From the NCBI RefSeq assembly GCF_027497255.1, contig NZ_CP114903.1, forward strand, positions 5,580,001 to 5,644,000: DNA of 64,000 nucleotides. The letters run 5' to 3'. The notes beneath the pieces are model-generated. The model did not search any database. It saw only the letters and a program-made list of their open reading frames with translations, and had not been told where the DNA came from. The translations under genes and the position numbers were made by a program. Of the stretch, positions 16,430 through 27,732 are shown one piece after another. Source of the stretch: Micromonospora sp. WMMD882 (GTDB lineage Bacteria > Actinomycetota > Actinomycetes > Mycobacteriales > Micromonosporaceae). How positions within the stretch are numbered: the first letter of the stretch is position 1; every line of letters starts with the position of its first letter.

Positions 16430-17530
16430 CTAGCTGATCCCGGCCTCGGCGCAGAGCGTGGCGTACGCCCCGGCGCAGAGCGCCTCCTTGGTGACGTAGC
16501 CGTCCGCCACCACGTCCTTGACGTTCTCCTTGAAGATCAGCTTCGGGGTGAGCAGGACCGACGGCACGTCACGGTTGCCCTCCGGGTCCTTGACCACCTG
16601 GCCGGTCTCCTTGCGCTCGCCCTTGGCCAGCGCGATGGCCAGCTCGGCGGCGGCGTCGGCCTCCTGCTTGATCGCCTTGTAGACGGTCATGCACTGGTCG
16701 CCGGCGAGGATGTTCTGCAGCCCCTGCACGTCGGCGTCCTGGCCGGTGACCGGCACCTTGCCGTTGAGCTTGTTCTTCTTGAGCACCGAGATGGCCGCGT
16801 TGCCGAGCGCGTCGTTCGCGGCGAGCACCCCGTCGATCTTGCCGCCGCTCTTGGTCATCATCTGCTCGAACAGGGTGGCGGCCTGGGCCGGGTCCCAGGC
16901 CGGGACGGACTGCTCCGGGCCCTTGGTGTACTCGCCGGAGTCGAACTTCGGCTTGAGCACCGAGTCGTAGCCGTTCTTGAACAGGGTGGCGTTGTTGTCG
17001 GTGGGGGAGCCGTTCAGGTACGCCACCACGGGCTTCTGCACGCCCTTGTCGGTCAGGCACTTGCTCAGGCCCTCGCCCTGGAGCTTGCCGACCACCTCGT
17101 TGTCGAAGCTGACGTAGTACTCGGCGCTGCCGCCGAGGGTGAGCCGGTCGTAGTCGATGGTGGCGACGCCCTGCGACTTCGCCTTGTCCAGCACGGCCTT
17201 GCCGGTGCCGGAGTCCAGGTTGACGATCATCAGAGCGGTCACCCCGCTGGTGATCATCTGGTCGGCGATGGTCTGGAACTGGTTCTTGTCGTCCTGGGCG
17301 TTCTGGATGTCGTACTCCACACCGGCCGCCTCGAAGGCCGCCTGGAGGTACTTGCGGTCCGCGTTCTCCCACCGGCCGGAGGACTTGCTGTCCGGCAGGA
17401 TCACGCCGATCTTGGCCTTCTTGTCCGAGCCGGCGTCGGTGCCGCCGCTGTCGGAGTCGTCGCCGCAGGCGGCCAGGCCGCCGGTGGCGAGCAGGCCCAC
17501 GGTCGCGACGGTGAGGATCCCTCTACGCAT
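16430..17530 (-). CDS. Sugar-binding lipoprotein of ABC transporter (XylF/ChvE-like)
   Basis: 366 residues. Signal peptide with lipobox LATGGLAACGDD, so lipidated at Cys22 on the outer membrane face. The mature part is a periplasmic-binding-protein-1 fold: KIGVILPDSKSSGRWENADR, IADQMITSGVTALMIVNLDS, TIDYDRLTLGGSAEYYVSFD, ANDALGNAAISVL. The DYDRL and YVSFDN motifs match xylose-type binding proteins; xylose or a related pentose is the inferred ligand. First gene of the sbp-ATPase-permease-ROK operon; 200 bp of promoter region lies upstream. Confidence 0.9.
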   Translation of the reverse strand: MRRGILTVATVGLLATGGLAACGDDSDSGGTDAGSDKKAKIGVILPDSKSSGRWENADRKYLQAAFEAAGVEYDIQNAQDDKNQFQTIADQMITSGVTALMIVNLDSGTGKAVLDKAKSQGVATIDYDRLTLGGSAEYYVSFDNEVVGKLQGEGLSKCLTDKGVQKPVVAYLNGSPTDNNATLFKNGYDSVLKPKFDSGEYTKGPEQSVPAWDPAQAATLFEQMMTKSGGKIDGVLAANDALGNAAISVLKKNKLNGKVPVTGQDADVQGLQNILAGDQCMTVYKAIKQEADAAAELAIALAKGERKETGQVVKDPEGNRDVPSVLLTPKLIFKENVKDVVADGYVTKEALCAGAYATLCAEAGIS

Positions 17531-17635
17531 GGTGCGGGATTCCTTTCAGGTGGGGGTGGGTGTGAGGATCTTTTGTTGTGTCCGGCAACGTATTTCGCGT
17601 CACACGGCGGACGCAAGGGCCTCGCGCTCACGGAT

Positions 17636-17654
17636 TTGTTGGCAGCGGTAACAA
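17636..17654. promoter_or_regulatory. Candidate ROK operator upstream of the sugar transporter
   Basis: TTGTT (17636-17640) and AACAA (17650-17654) form a short inverted repeat in an AT-richer part of the 17531-17735 upstream region. ROK regulators often bind AT-rich palindromes near the promoter they control. Weak evidence: the arms are only 5 bp. Confidence 0.25.
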
Positions 17655-17735
17655 TTCAGCAACGCGGCCGAAAAGTCGCTGGTGACGGCGCTGCCGCCGG
17701 GCCCGACCCGACGACGACGGTCGACGTCGGTGGAG

Positions 17736-18263
17736 TCAGCCGGCCGTGGGCGACGGGCCGGTGGCGAGCGGGCCGGTGGCGAGCGGGGCGGTGGCGAGCG
17801 GGGCGGTGGTCGCGCCGGTCAGGGCGATCAGGTCCGCCGGGGCGAGCTGGACCTGGAGCCCGCGCCGGCCGGCCGAGACGTAGACCGTCGGAAAGCCGAG
17901 GGCGGAGGAGTCCAACACGGTCGGCAACCGCCGGCGCTGCCCCAGCGGGCTGATCCCGCCCCGCACGTAGCCGGTGACCCGCTCGGCGAGGACCCGGTCG
18001 GCCAAACCGGCCCGCTTGCCGCCCACGGCGGCGGCCAGCGCCTTCAGGTCCAACTCGCCGGTGACCGGCACGACCGCCACGGTCAGCCCGCCGTCCACCT
18101 CGGTCACCAGGGTCTTGAAGACCTGCCCGGTCGGCACGCCAAGCGCCGCCGCCACCCGGGCGCCGTACTGCGGGGTCTCCGGCGGGACCCGGTACGGGTG
18201 CACGCTGTGCCGTACGCCGCGCCTGGTCAGCAGCGCCGTCGCCGGGGTGCCCTGGCCCGCCAC
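17736..18263 (-). CDS. ybaK: Cys-tRNA(Pro)/Cys-tRNA(Cys) deacylase YbaK
   Basis: 175 residues, YbaK/EbsC trans-editing family that hydrolyses Cys-tRNAPro. Landmarks: TPATALLTRRGVRHSVHPY, VFKTLVTEVDGGLTVAVVPV, LDLKALAAAVGGKRAGLAD and GYVRGGISPLGQRRRLPTVL (the GxxSP loop). The C-terminal 20 residues are a low-complexity LATAP/LATGP repeat encoded by a 15-bp tandem repeat (17757-17809), not part of the fold. It ends 10 bp before the upstream methyltransferase stop and is probably in its operon. Confidence 0.92.
   Translation of the reverse strand: MAGQGTPATALLTRRGVRHSVHPYRVPPETPQYGARVAAALGVPTGQVFKTLVTEVDGGLTVAVVPVTGELDLKALAAAVGGKRAGLADRVLAERVTGYVRGGISPLGQRRRLPTVLDSSALGFPTVYVSAGRRGLQVQLAPADLIALTGATTAPLATAPLATGPLATGPSPTAG
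17757..17809. repeat. 15-bp tandem repeat in the 3' end of ybaK
   Basis: About 3.5 units of GCCGGTGGCGAGCGG, in frame, extend YbaK with repeats of LAT(A/G)P. Likely a slippage-generated, length-variable tail. Confidence 0.75.
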
Positions 18264-18272
18264 CCGGCCAAC

Positions 18273-19493
18273 CTAGCCGATCGGCTGGGCGACCAGCACG
18301 GTCGGCGCCCCGGCGACCCGGGTGAGCACCAGGCTGGCCGAGGCGTCACCGGCCAGCCGCAGGTCCCGGCGCAACCGCTCCGGCTCCAGCGCCGAACCGC
18401 GCTTGAGGATCTCCACCCGGCCGACCCGCCGCTCGCGCAGCAGGGCACGCAGCCGCTTCAGCGAGAACGGCAGCACGTCGGTGACCTCCAGGCACCTGGT
18501 GTACGGGGTCGGGGCGGGGGTGTCGGCGTACAGGTAGGCGATGCTCGGGTCGGCGATCGTCGCGTCCAGCCGGTCGGCCAGCTCGGCCACCAGGTGCGCG
18601 CGGACCACCGCCGGGTCCGGGTCGTGCAGGTAGCGCCGGACCGGGCCGACGCTCGCCTCGGCGACGCCGCTGCCGGTGAGCTGATGCGGGGAAGGGCCCC
18701 TTTCCGTGCCGGAGGCCTCGGGAAGGGGCCCTTCCCCGCACAGGGTGGCGCGGCGGGGGACTTCGGCGAGGTGGCCGCACCAGAGGGCGGCCTCGACCAG
18801 GTCGCCGCGTACGCTCACCCACTCCGCCTCGGCGTCGGCCGGGATCAGCGCGTGGTCGAGGCCGGGGGCCACCTTGACCACGGTGGCCGGCGCCCGTTCG
18901 GTGAGCGCGGTCACGAACCCCCAGGGCGGGGAGTAGGCGTCGGGGTCGAAGATCCGCCGACCGGTGCCGGCCTTCCGTCGGGCCGGGTCGCAGAAGACCG
19001 CGTCCATCCCGGACACGTCGACGGTGGTGGCGTCGGCGCACTCCACGGTGAACCGGTCGGCCAGCCCGGCGGCCTCGGCGTTGGCGGCGGCCAGCGCGGC
19101 GGTCAGCGGGTCGGCTTCCACCCCGTACACCCGGATGCCGGCCCGGGCGGCGGCCAGCGCGTCCGCCCCCAGGCCGCAACCCAGGTCGGCGAGGGTGCGC
19201 ACCCCGGCGGCGCGCAGCCGCGCCGCGCGCCGGTCGGCCACCTCCCGCCGGGTGGCCTGCTCCAGGCCGGCCCGGGTGAGGAACATCCCGGCCGCGGCCG
19301 GGCCGAACTTGCCGACCGCCCGGCGGCGCAGCTCGGCCTGGGTGAGCGCGGACGCCGCGAGCCCGGCCGGCACGCCGGCCGAGCGCAGCGCCGCCGCCGC
19401 GGCCAGCGGGTCGCCGCCGGCCACCCGCGTCGCGGCGGTCAGCGCCGCCGACCCCTCGGCGGTACGCAGCGCGGCGAACTGGTCCAGATCCAC
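18273..19493 (-). CDS. Class I SAM-dependent methyltransferase, THUMP-like C-terminus
   Basis: 406 residues. N-terminal helical domain with LTQAELRRRAVGKFG and AAGMFLTRAGLEQATR; Rossmann SAM-binding motif TLADLGCGLGADALAAA near residue 125, acidic motif VYGVEADPL, catalytic-like AVFCDPARRK (DPxR/DPPR-type) and a C-terminal THUMP-like domain ending LVAQPIG. The substrate is probably RNA but unproven. A palindromic element is embedded in frame (18685-18740), adding CGEGPLPEASGTERGPS. GTG 19493 is preferred over ATG 19571: it has GGAGA upstream, and 19571 would lie inside the first CIRCE operator. It is divergent from groES. Confidence 0.82.
   Translation of the reverse strand: MDLDQFAALRTAEGSAALTAATRVAGGDPLAAAAALRSAGVPAGLAASALTQAELRRRAVGKFGPAAAGMFLTRAGLEQATRREVADRRAARLRAAGVRTLADLGCGLGADALAAARAGIRVYGVEADPLTAALAAANAEAAGLADRFTVECADATTVDVSGMDAVFCDPARRKAGTGRRIFDPDAYSPPWGFVTALTERAPATVVKVAPGLDHALIPADAEAEWVSVRGDLVEAALWCGHLAEVPRRATLCGEGPLPEASGTERGPSPHQLTGSGVAEASVGPVRRYLHDPDPAVVRAHLVAELADRLDATIADPSIAYLYADTPAPTPYTRCLEVTDVLPFSLKRLRALLRERRVGRVEILKRGSALEPERLRRDLRLAGDASASLVLTRVAGAPTVLVAQPIG
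18685..18740. repeat. Palindromic element inside a coding region
   Basis: 18-bp perfect inverted repeat TGCGGGGAAGGGCCCCTT (18685-18702) with its complement at 18723-18740, loop about 20 nt. It is translated in frame within the methyltransferase, between conserved segments. A sequence of similar style follows groEL (21804-21858). Confidence 0.8.
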
Positions 19494-19564
19494 CGGCCCA
19501 TTCTCCGGTGCCCCCCGGGGGACGCCCCAAGGGGTGCGACCCGGACGACTCGCCGCCCTCTTCG

Positions 19565-19591
19565 TTGGCACTCTCCTTGACGGAGTGCTAG
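19565..19591. promoter_or_regulatory. CIRCE operator 1 (HrcA site)
   Basis: TTGGCACTC-N9-GAGTGCTAG, one mismatch per arm from the consensus TTAGCACTC-N9-GAGTGCTAA. HrcA represses groESL through this site under non-stress conditions. Confidence 0.93.
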
Positions 19592-19610
19592 CCGCCGGCC
19601 TAATCTGCGA

Positions 19611-19637
19611 TTAGCACTCTCCCATCGAGGGTGCCAG
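19611..19637. promoter_or_regulatory. CIRCE operator 2 (HrcA site)
   Basis: TTAGCACTC-N9-GGGTGCCAG: left arm exact, right arm degenerate at three positions, spacing exact. It lies 19 bp downstream of operator 1; tandem CIRCE sites imply tight HrcA control of groES-groEL. Confidence 0.85.
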
Positions 19638-19776
19638 CTTCCGGGCTCCGCCCGGGAGTTTGACGCCAGGCGGACCGGCACCCGCGACGACGGCCCCGCC
19701 CGGTGGCATGTGGCAGATTGATGCTGGTCGGCAGCGCCGGCCGGTAACGAAACCAGTACCCCAGGAGGGTATGCCC

Positions 19777-20085
19777 GTGACTACCGCGACCAAGGTTGCG
19801 ATCAAGCCGCTCGAGGACCGGATCCTGGTCCAGGCGAACGAGGCTGAGACCACCACGGCGTCGGGCATCGTGATCCCCGACACCGCCAAGGAGAAGCCGC
19901 AGGAGGGCACCGTCCTCGCTGTCGGCCCGGGCCGCGTCGACGACAAGGGCAACCGGATTCCGGTTGACGTGCAGGTCGGCGACACCGTCATCTACTCGAA
20001 GTACGGCGGCACCGAGGTCAAGTACGCCGGCGAGGAGTACCTGGTGCTCTCCGCCCGCGACGTCCTCGCGGTCATCGAGAAGTAG
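19777..20085 (+). CDS. groES: Co-chaperonin GroES (Cpn10)
   Basis: 102 residues. Heptameric lid of the GroEL folding chamber. [19 protein letters not shown], mobile loop [19 protein letters not shown] and [16 protein letters not shown] are canonical. GTG at 19777 is chosen over ATG at 19771: the AGGAGG at 19763-19768 is 8 nt from the GTG but only 2 nt from the ATG. Two CIRCE elements lie about 140-210 bp upstream; groEL follows after 71 bp. Confidence 0.97.
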   Translation: MTTATKVAIKPLEDRILVQANEAETTTASGIVIPDTAKEKPQEGTVLAVGPGRVDDKGNRIPVDVQVGDTVIYSKYGGTEVKYAGEEYLVLSARDVLAVIEK

Positions 20086-20153
20086 GCAACCGATCAGTGC
20101 TGCTGCCCCGGTCCGGCTCGCCGGGCCGGGGCAGCAACGCTTCGAAGGGATAA

Positions 20154-21803
<1,650 letters not shown>

Positions 21804-21858
21804 CGCAAGGAAGGGCGCCTTTCTGACGCCTCGTGCAGAGGAAGGACCTTCCTCACCC
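21804..21858. repeat. Palindromic repeat after groEL
   Basis: Immediately after the stop, an AAGGAAGGGCGCC-type segment is followed by the perfect 17-bp palindrome GAGGAAGGACCTTCCTC (21838-21854). GGAAGG and CCTTCC cores resemble the in-gene element at 18685-18740, suggesting one repeat family. Confidence 0.6.
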
Positions 21859-21861
21859 CAG

Positions 21862-21894
21862 GGCGCCTCGCCAGCAGCACCACGGCGAGGCGCC
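21862..21894 (+). terminator. groESL terminator
   Basis: 11-bp perfect stem GGCGCCTCGCC/GGCGAGGCGCC with an 11-nt loop, followed by TT. Lies 58 bp after groEL. Confidence 0.75.
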
Positions 21895-21972
21895 TTCGGC
21901 GTACCGGAGGAACCTCTTACCGAACGGTGACGTGGGTGGTGGCGGCGCCCCGGCGGCGGCGAGGATGGGCGG

Positions 21973-23616
21973 GTGAGGCGCAGCGGCTGGACGCGACGGT
22001 TCGGGGCGGTGGCGGGAGTGACCGCCGCGGCGGTGGCGATCGGGGTGGCGGAGCTGGTCGCGGTGGCGACCGGCCCGCGGTCCGCGCCGCTGGTGGCGGT
22101 CGGCGGGGTGGTCGTCGACACCGTGCCGGAGCCACTGAAACAGTTCGCCATCGACGTCTTCGGACGGTACGACAAGATCGCCCTGCTGGTCGGCACGGCC
22201 GTGCTGCTGGCGGCGTTCGCGGCCGGGCTGGGCGTGCTCGCCACCCGGCGGCTCGCCCTCGGGGTCGCCGGGATCGCGGCGTTCGGGGCGCTCGGCGTGG
22301 CCGCCGCGCTCACCCGCCCCGGCGCGGACGTCCTCGACGCGCTGCCCACGCTGACCGGGGCGGCGCTCGGCGCGGGGGTGCTCTGGCTCTGCGTCGCCGG
22401 CCCCCTGGAGCCGGACCCGTGGCCGTGGACCCCGCCCGGCCCGACCCCGTCCGGCCCGACCCCGCCCGACCCGACGTCGGATGCCAACCTGGCGGGCGTG
22501 CGTCCGGTGGGTGGGAACCCGGTCGGCGCGGACCCGGCGGACGTCGATCCGGAGGCGCGGCGGCGCTTCCTCACCGGCGCGGGCCTGCTGCTCGGGGCCG
22601 CGACGGTGACCGGGCTGGGCGGACGGTGGCTGGCCGGCCGGCGGGGCGTCTCGGCAGCCCGCTCGGCGGTCGCCCTGCCGACCCCGGCCGCCCCGGCCCC
22701 GCCGGTGCCCGCCGGCGCCGACCTCGGCCTGCGCGGGCTGGCGTCGTACGTGACGCCGAACACCGGCTTCTACCGGATCGACACCGCGCTGGTCGTGCCG
22801 CAGGTGGACCCGGCGACGTGGCGGCTGCGCGTCCACGGCCGGGTACGCAACCCGATCGAGCTCAGCTTCGCCGACCTGCTGGCCCGACCGATGGTGGAGC
22901 GGTACGTCACCCTGGCCTGCGTCTCCAACGAGGTGGGCGGGGACCTGGTCGGCAACGCCCGCTGGCTCGGCGTGCCCGTCCGGGACCTGCTGGCCGAGGC
23001 CGGGCCGCTGGACGGCGCGGACCAGGTGGTGAGCCGCTCGGTCGACGGCTGGACCTGCGGCACCCCGACCGAGGTGCTGCGCGACGGGCGGGACGCGTTG
23101 CTCGCGGTGGGGATGAACGGCGAGCCGCTGCCGGTCGAGCACGGTTTCCCGGCGCGGATGGTGGTGCCGGGCCTGTACGGGTACGTGTCGGCCTGCAAGT
23201 GGATCACCGAGTTGGAGCTGACCAGCTTCGCCGACTTCGACGCGTACTGGGTGCCCCGGGGCTGGTCGGCCCGGGGGCCGGTGAAGACCCAGTCGCGGAT
23301 CGACACGCCCCGGCCGCGCAACCGGTTGACCGCCGGCCCGGTGCCGGTGGCCGGGGTGGCGTGGGCGCAGCACGTCGGCGTCCGCCGGGTCGAGGTACGG
23401 GTCGACGACGGCCCCTGGCAGGAGGCGACCCTGGCGTCGGCGGTCTCCGCCGACACGTGGGTGCAGTGGTCCTGGCAGTGGACCGCCACGCCGGGGGAGC
23501 ACACCCTCCAGGCGCGGGCCACCGACGCCAGTGGCGCGACCCAGCCGGAGCAGCGTCGACCGGTCGCCCCGGACGGGGCCACCGGTTGGCACACCGTCCG
23601 GGTGACCGTCGACTGA
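21973..23616 (+). CDS. Membrane-anchored molybdopterin-dependent oxidoreductase (sulfite oxidase family)
   Basis: 547 residues, GTG start. The N-terminal half has about four hydrophobic segments (AVAGVTAAAVAIGVAELVAV, IALLVGTAVLLAAFAAGLGV and more), a Pro-rich linker (residues about 150-190) and then a predicted twin-arginine-like RRRFLTGAGLLLGAATVTG before the catalytic domain. The Moco domain has TPNTGFYRIDTALVVP, the cysteine ligand in YVTLACVSNEVGG, and WTCGTPTEV; a C-terminal dimerisation/Ig-like domain follows (GVRRVEVRVDDGPWQEA). It is probably an extracytoplasmic oxidase or reductase; substrate unknown. Stands alone between groEL and whiB. Confidence 0.85.
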   Translation: MRRSGWTRRFGAVAGVTAAAVAIGVAELVAVATGPRSAPLVAVGGVVVDTVPEPLKQFAIDVFGRYDKIALLVGTAVLLAAFAAGLGVLATRRLALGVAGIAAFGALGVAAALTRPGADVLDALPTLTGAALGAGVLWLCVAGPLEPDPWPWTPPGPTPSGPTPPDPTSDANLAGVRPVGGNPVGADPADVDPEARRRFLTGAGLLLGAATVTGLGGRWLAGRRGVSAARSAVALPTPAAPAPPVPAGADLGLRGLASYVTPNTGFYRIDTALVVPQVDPATWRLRVHGRVRNPIELSFADLLARPMVERYVTLACVSNEVGGDLVGNARWLGVPVRDLLAEAGPLDGADQVVSRSVDGWTCGTPTEVLRDGRDALLAVGMNGEPLPVEHGFPARMVVPGLYGYVSACKWITELELTSFADFDAYWVPRGWSARGPVKTQSRIDTPRPRNRLTAGPVPVAGVAWAQHVGVRRVEVRVDDGPWQEATLASAVSADTWVQWSWQWTATPGEHTLQARATDASGATQPEQRRPVAPDGATGWHTVRVTVD

Positions 23617-23790
23617 GCGTCGGTCGTCCGGGTTCCGGACAGCGGACCGCCGCGCCCCGGCGGGACGCGGCGGTGCTGGTGCTCGATGTTCTCCCGGCCG
23701 ACCCGCCGCCGCTCACGGGAGCTGCCCGCCGGTCGGCTGTGGGCCCGGTCCGCTGTGGAGCGGGTCGGTCGTGGGTCCGGTCGGGGTGGG

Positions 23791-24174
23791 TCAGGCGACG
23801 CTGCGCTGGGCGGGCACGGTGGACTTGTGCGGGCGGCCCAGCCGGGCCTCCAGGCGGGACACGTCGACCCGGTGCCCGCGGCGGTCGGCCAGGTCCTCCC
23901 AGCCGATGGCGAGCAGTCGCAGCCGCTCGGACTCGCTGAACCCGCCCCACACCCCGTACGGCTCGCGGACGGCGAGGGCGTGCGCGGCGCACTCGGCGCG
24001 CACCGGGCAGGCCCGGCAGACCGCCTTGGCCCCTGACTCACGGCGCAGCCGGGAGGAGCCGCGTTCGCCGTCCGGGTGGAAGAACTGCGCGCTGTCACGC
24101 CCTCGGCAGGCGCCGAGCCGCTGCCAGTCCCAGAGGTCGACGATGGGTCCGGGCAGTCTACGTACGTTCGACAT
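23791..24174 (-). CDS. WhiB-family iron-sulfur regulator (WhiB4/WblA-like)
   Basis: 127 residues. Four cysteines in the WhiB pattern: ACRG, VCRACPVRAEC; then the turn GVWGG and a basic C-terminus RLGRPHKS. They bind a 4Fe-4S cluster that senses NO or O2, and the protein acts with sigma factor HrdB/SigA. WDWQRLGACRG and FFHPDGERG resemble the WhiB4/WblA subgroup; assignment is tentative. ATG 24174 chosen (GTG 24180 possible, GAGGAGG upstream); longer frames are shadows. It is divergent from the bldM-like gene, a conserved developmental-gene neighbourhood. Confidence 0.88.
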   Translation of the reverse strand: MSNVRRLPGPIVDLWDWQRLGACRGRDSAQFFHPDGERGSSRLRRESGAKAVCRACPVRAECAAHALAVREPYGVWGGFSESERLRLLAIGWEDLADRRGHRVDVSRLEARLGRPHKSTVPAQRSVA

Positions 24175-24429
24175 CAGCACCCCTCCTCCCGCGCGGCACC
24201 GCCGCGAATGGTCCCTGCGGCCGGACCCGGGCGACGGTTCGCGCGAGCACGCCGTTCCGGCCTGGCCCCCCGATACCCTGCGCGTCGTCGGCTCACACGT
24301 GCGGTACTCGAAAAGATCGACAATCTGCGGCATAGGACCCATATGTCGGAAAAGTTCGGAGAATTGCCGGGAACCCCCTCATGATCAGCGTCGCTCGTGG
24401 TCTGCTTCCACACGGAAAGGAGACCCACT

Positions 24430-25434
24430 GTGCGTACGGTTCTCGTCTGCGTCCGGACACCACTCGCGGCGCAGCACCTGTCTTCCGCGGCGGCGCGGCT
24501 CGGCCTGTCCGCCGTCATCCGTACCGCCGTCTCCGACCCCGAGGTGATGCTCCGGATCGCCGAGCAGCCGCCCGACGTGGTGCTCGCCGACACCGCTTTG
24601 ACCAGGCCGGACAGCGCGGGCTTCGTACGGCGGGTGCTGGCCCGCGCGCCCCGGGCGGCGGTGCTGCTGTTCGGCGCGGAGGAGTCCGGCGCGGCGGCGG
24701 CCACCATCAGCGCCGGGGCCCGGGGCCTGATCCAGGGCGCGGACCACGACCTGACCACCGCGGTCGCCAAGGCCCTGCTGCTGCTCGCCGCGTCCGGTCG
24801 GTCCGCGCGGCCGGTCACCGACCCCGCCCGGGACGCCGCGGCCGTCGGGGGCGGCGTCGGCCGGCCGAGCGTTCCGCCGCCCGCCGGCGGGGCGGGCCGG
24901 GCGGGTGGCCCCGCCGCCGGTGACGCCGGCCGGTCGGGCGCTGCGCCGTCCGGCGCCGCCGGCCGCGCGGGTGGCCCGTCCGCCGGCGGCGCGCGCCCCG
25001 GCGACGCGGCGCTGACGGGCGGCCGGACCGTCGGGGGGCCGACGCCGGGCTGGTCGGCGACGCCTGCGGACCCGCCGCCGGGACCCGGCCGCCGGTCGGC
25101 AGCGCCGGCCGGCGTCGACGCCGTGGTCCCGGTGCAGCGTGGCGACGACGAGCTCGACGAGGCCGCCGGGGAGCCGGAGGGCCGGACCGGCCCGGAGCCG
25201 GGGCGCCGGCCCGGAGCCGGCCGGGGCGGCCGGGGTGGCGTCGGCCTGACCGAGCGGGAGCTCCAGGTGCTGCTGGGGATGGCCGAGGGGAAGAGCAACG
25301 CCGAGATCGGCCGGGAGCTGTTCGTCTCGGAGGACACCGTCAAGACGCACGCCCGCCGGCTGTTCCGCAAGCTCGGCGCGCGGGACCGGGCCCACGCCGT
25401 CGCCGCCGGCTTCCGCGCCGGCCTGGTGGTCTGA
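24430..25434 (+). CDS. bldM: BldM-like atypical response regulator with long Gly/Pro/Ala linker
   Basis: 334 residues. The C-terminal LuxR-type HTH, MAEGKSNAEIGRELFVSED then TVKTHARRLFRKLGARDRAH, is a close match to the BldM developmental regulator, and the neighbours groESL-whiB-guaB match the bldM locus. BldM is about 200 residues; here a roughly 110-residue low-complexity linker (about 130-270) separates the domains. The N-terminal receiver is degenerate: LVCVRTP replaces the acidic pair of a normal receiver, while an Asp remains in VVLADTA. It probably acts without phosphorylation. GTG 24430 is chosen because GGAAAGGAG precedes it; ATG 24397 lacks a site. Role: control of morphological differentiation (inference). 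Confidence 0.8.
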   Translation: MRTVLVCVRTPLAAQHLSSAAARLGLSAVIRTAVSDPEVMLRIAEQPPDVVLADTALTRPDSAGFVRRVLARAPRAAVLLFGAEESGAAAATISAGARGLIQGADHDLTTAVAKALLLLAASGRSARPVTDPARDAAAVGGGVGRPSVPPPAGGAGRAGGPAAGDAGRSGAAPSGAAGRAGGPSAGGARPGDAALTGGRTVGGPTPGWSATPADPPPGPGRRSAAPAGVDAVVPVQRGDDELDEAAGEPEGRTGPEPGRRPGAGRGGRGGVGLTERELQVLLGMAEGKSNAEIGRELFVSEDTVKTHARRLFRKLGARDRAHAVAAGFRAGLVV

Positions 25435-25521
25435 CCCGCCGCTCTGCCGCCCGACCTGTCGCTCTGCCGTCGGACCCGCCGCTCTGCCGCCCGACCCGCT
25501 GCTGCGTCGTCCGACCCGCTC
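25432..25521. repeat. Tandem ~20-bp repeats after the bldM-like gene
   Basis: Four imperfect units of GACCCGCCGCTCTGCCGCC between the bldM-like gene and the convergent DUF5319 gene. No hairpin is dominant; function unknown. Confidence 0.65.
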
Positions 25522-25545
25522 GGCCCGGGAGCGGGGCCGGGTGGG

Positions 25546-25956
25546 TCAGTCGGTCGCCCCGGGCTCGTCGTCGCCGGACTCGGTCAGGGTGTCGTGCACC
25601 CCGTCGGCGTAGCCACGCGCGTAGTCCCAGGTGACGTAGTGGTCAGGGTCCGGGTCGTAGGCGGGCTCGTGCACCCGGGGCCGCCCGGAGCTGAGCAGAT
25701 GCCGCAGGTTGCCCCGGAGCAGGTCCCAGTCGAAGTAGTGCGGCTCGCGGCAGTCCTCGCACTCGATCACCAACCCACGGACGCCGATCGGCGCCAGCAG
25801 CGCCTGGTAGATCTCCAGATCGGCCAGATCCTCCAGGACGTCCTGCCGCTCGACGTCGGTCAGCGGCTCGGGGGGAGAGTCGTCGCCAGGGTCGTGCAGG
25901 CCGGCGGCCGGGTCGGCCGGGTCGCCGTTGAACGGGTCGATGGGCTCGTCGTGCAC
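25546..25956 (-). CDS. DUF5319 protein
   Basis: 136 residues, strongly acidic, starting MHDEPIDPFNGDPADP from GTG 25956 with GAGGGG upstream. CEDCREPHYFDWDLLRGNLRHLL holds a CxxC pair and the conserved DUF5319 core; PDPDHYVTWDYARGYADGV follows. It is an actinobacterial protein of unknown function regularly located beside guaB. Convergent with the bldM-like gene and divergent from guaB. No signal peptide; probably cytoplasmic. Confidence 0.85.
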   Translation of the reverse strand: MHDEPIDPFNGDPADPAAGLHDPGDDSPPEPLTDVERQDVLEDLADLEIYQALLAPIGVRGLVIECEDCREPHYFDWDLLRGNLRHLLSSGRPRVHEPAYDPDPDHYVTWDYARGYADGVHDTLTESGDDEPGATD

Positions 25957-26107
25957 CCCCTCACCGTAGACCCAACCCCGCCGGCACGCCCGCCCCCGCC
26001 CGCGCCCGTGGGTCGCGCCGCCGCCCAGGGCCGCGCAGCTCAATGGGTACGATGGGGCGACGCGCCCGGCCCTGGCGTGTTCCGGCGCCCGCGCGCCACC
26101 TCACTGA

Positions 26108-27700
<1,593 letters not shown>

Positions 27701-27732
27701 CCACCACCCCTTCGTGAAACCTGGAGACCCCC

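Noticed and set aside
19493..19571. ATG 19571 as the start of the THUMP-like methyltransferase
   Set aside because: It lies inside the first CIRCE operator; GTG 19493 has a ribosome binding site and begins the conserved part.
19771..19777. ATG 19771 as the groES start
   Set aside because: AGGAGG is only 2 nt away from it; GTG 19777 has proper spacing and matches GroES N-termini.
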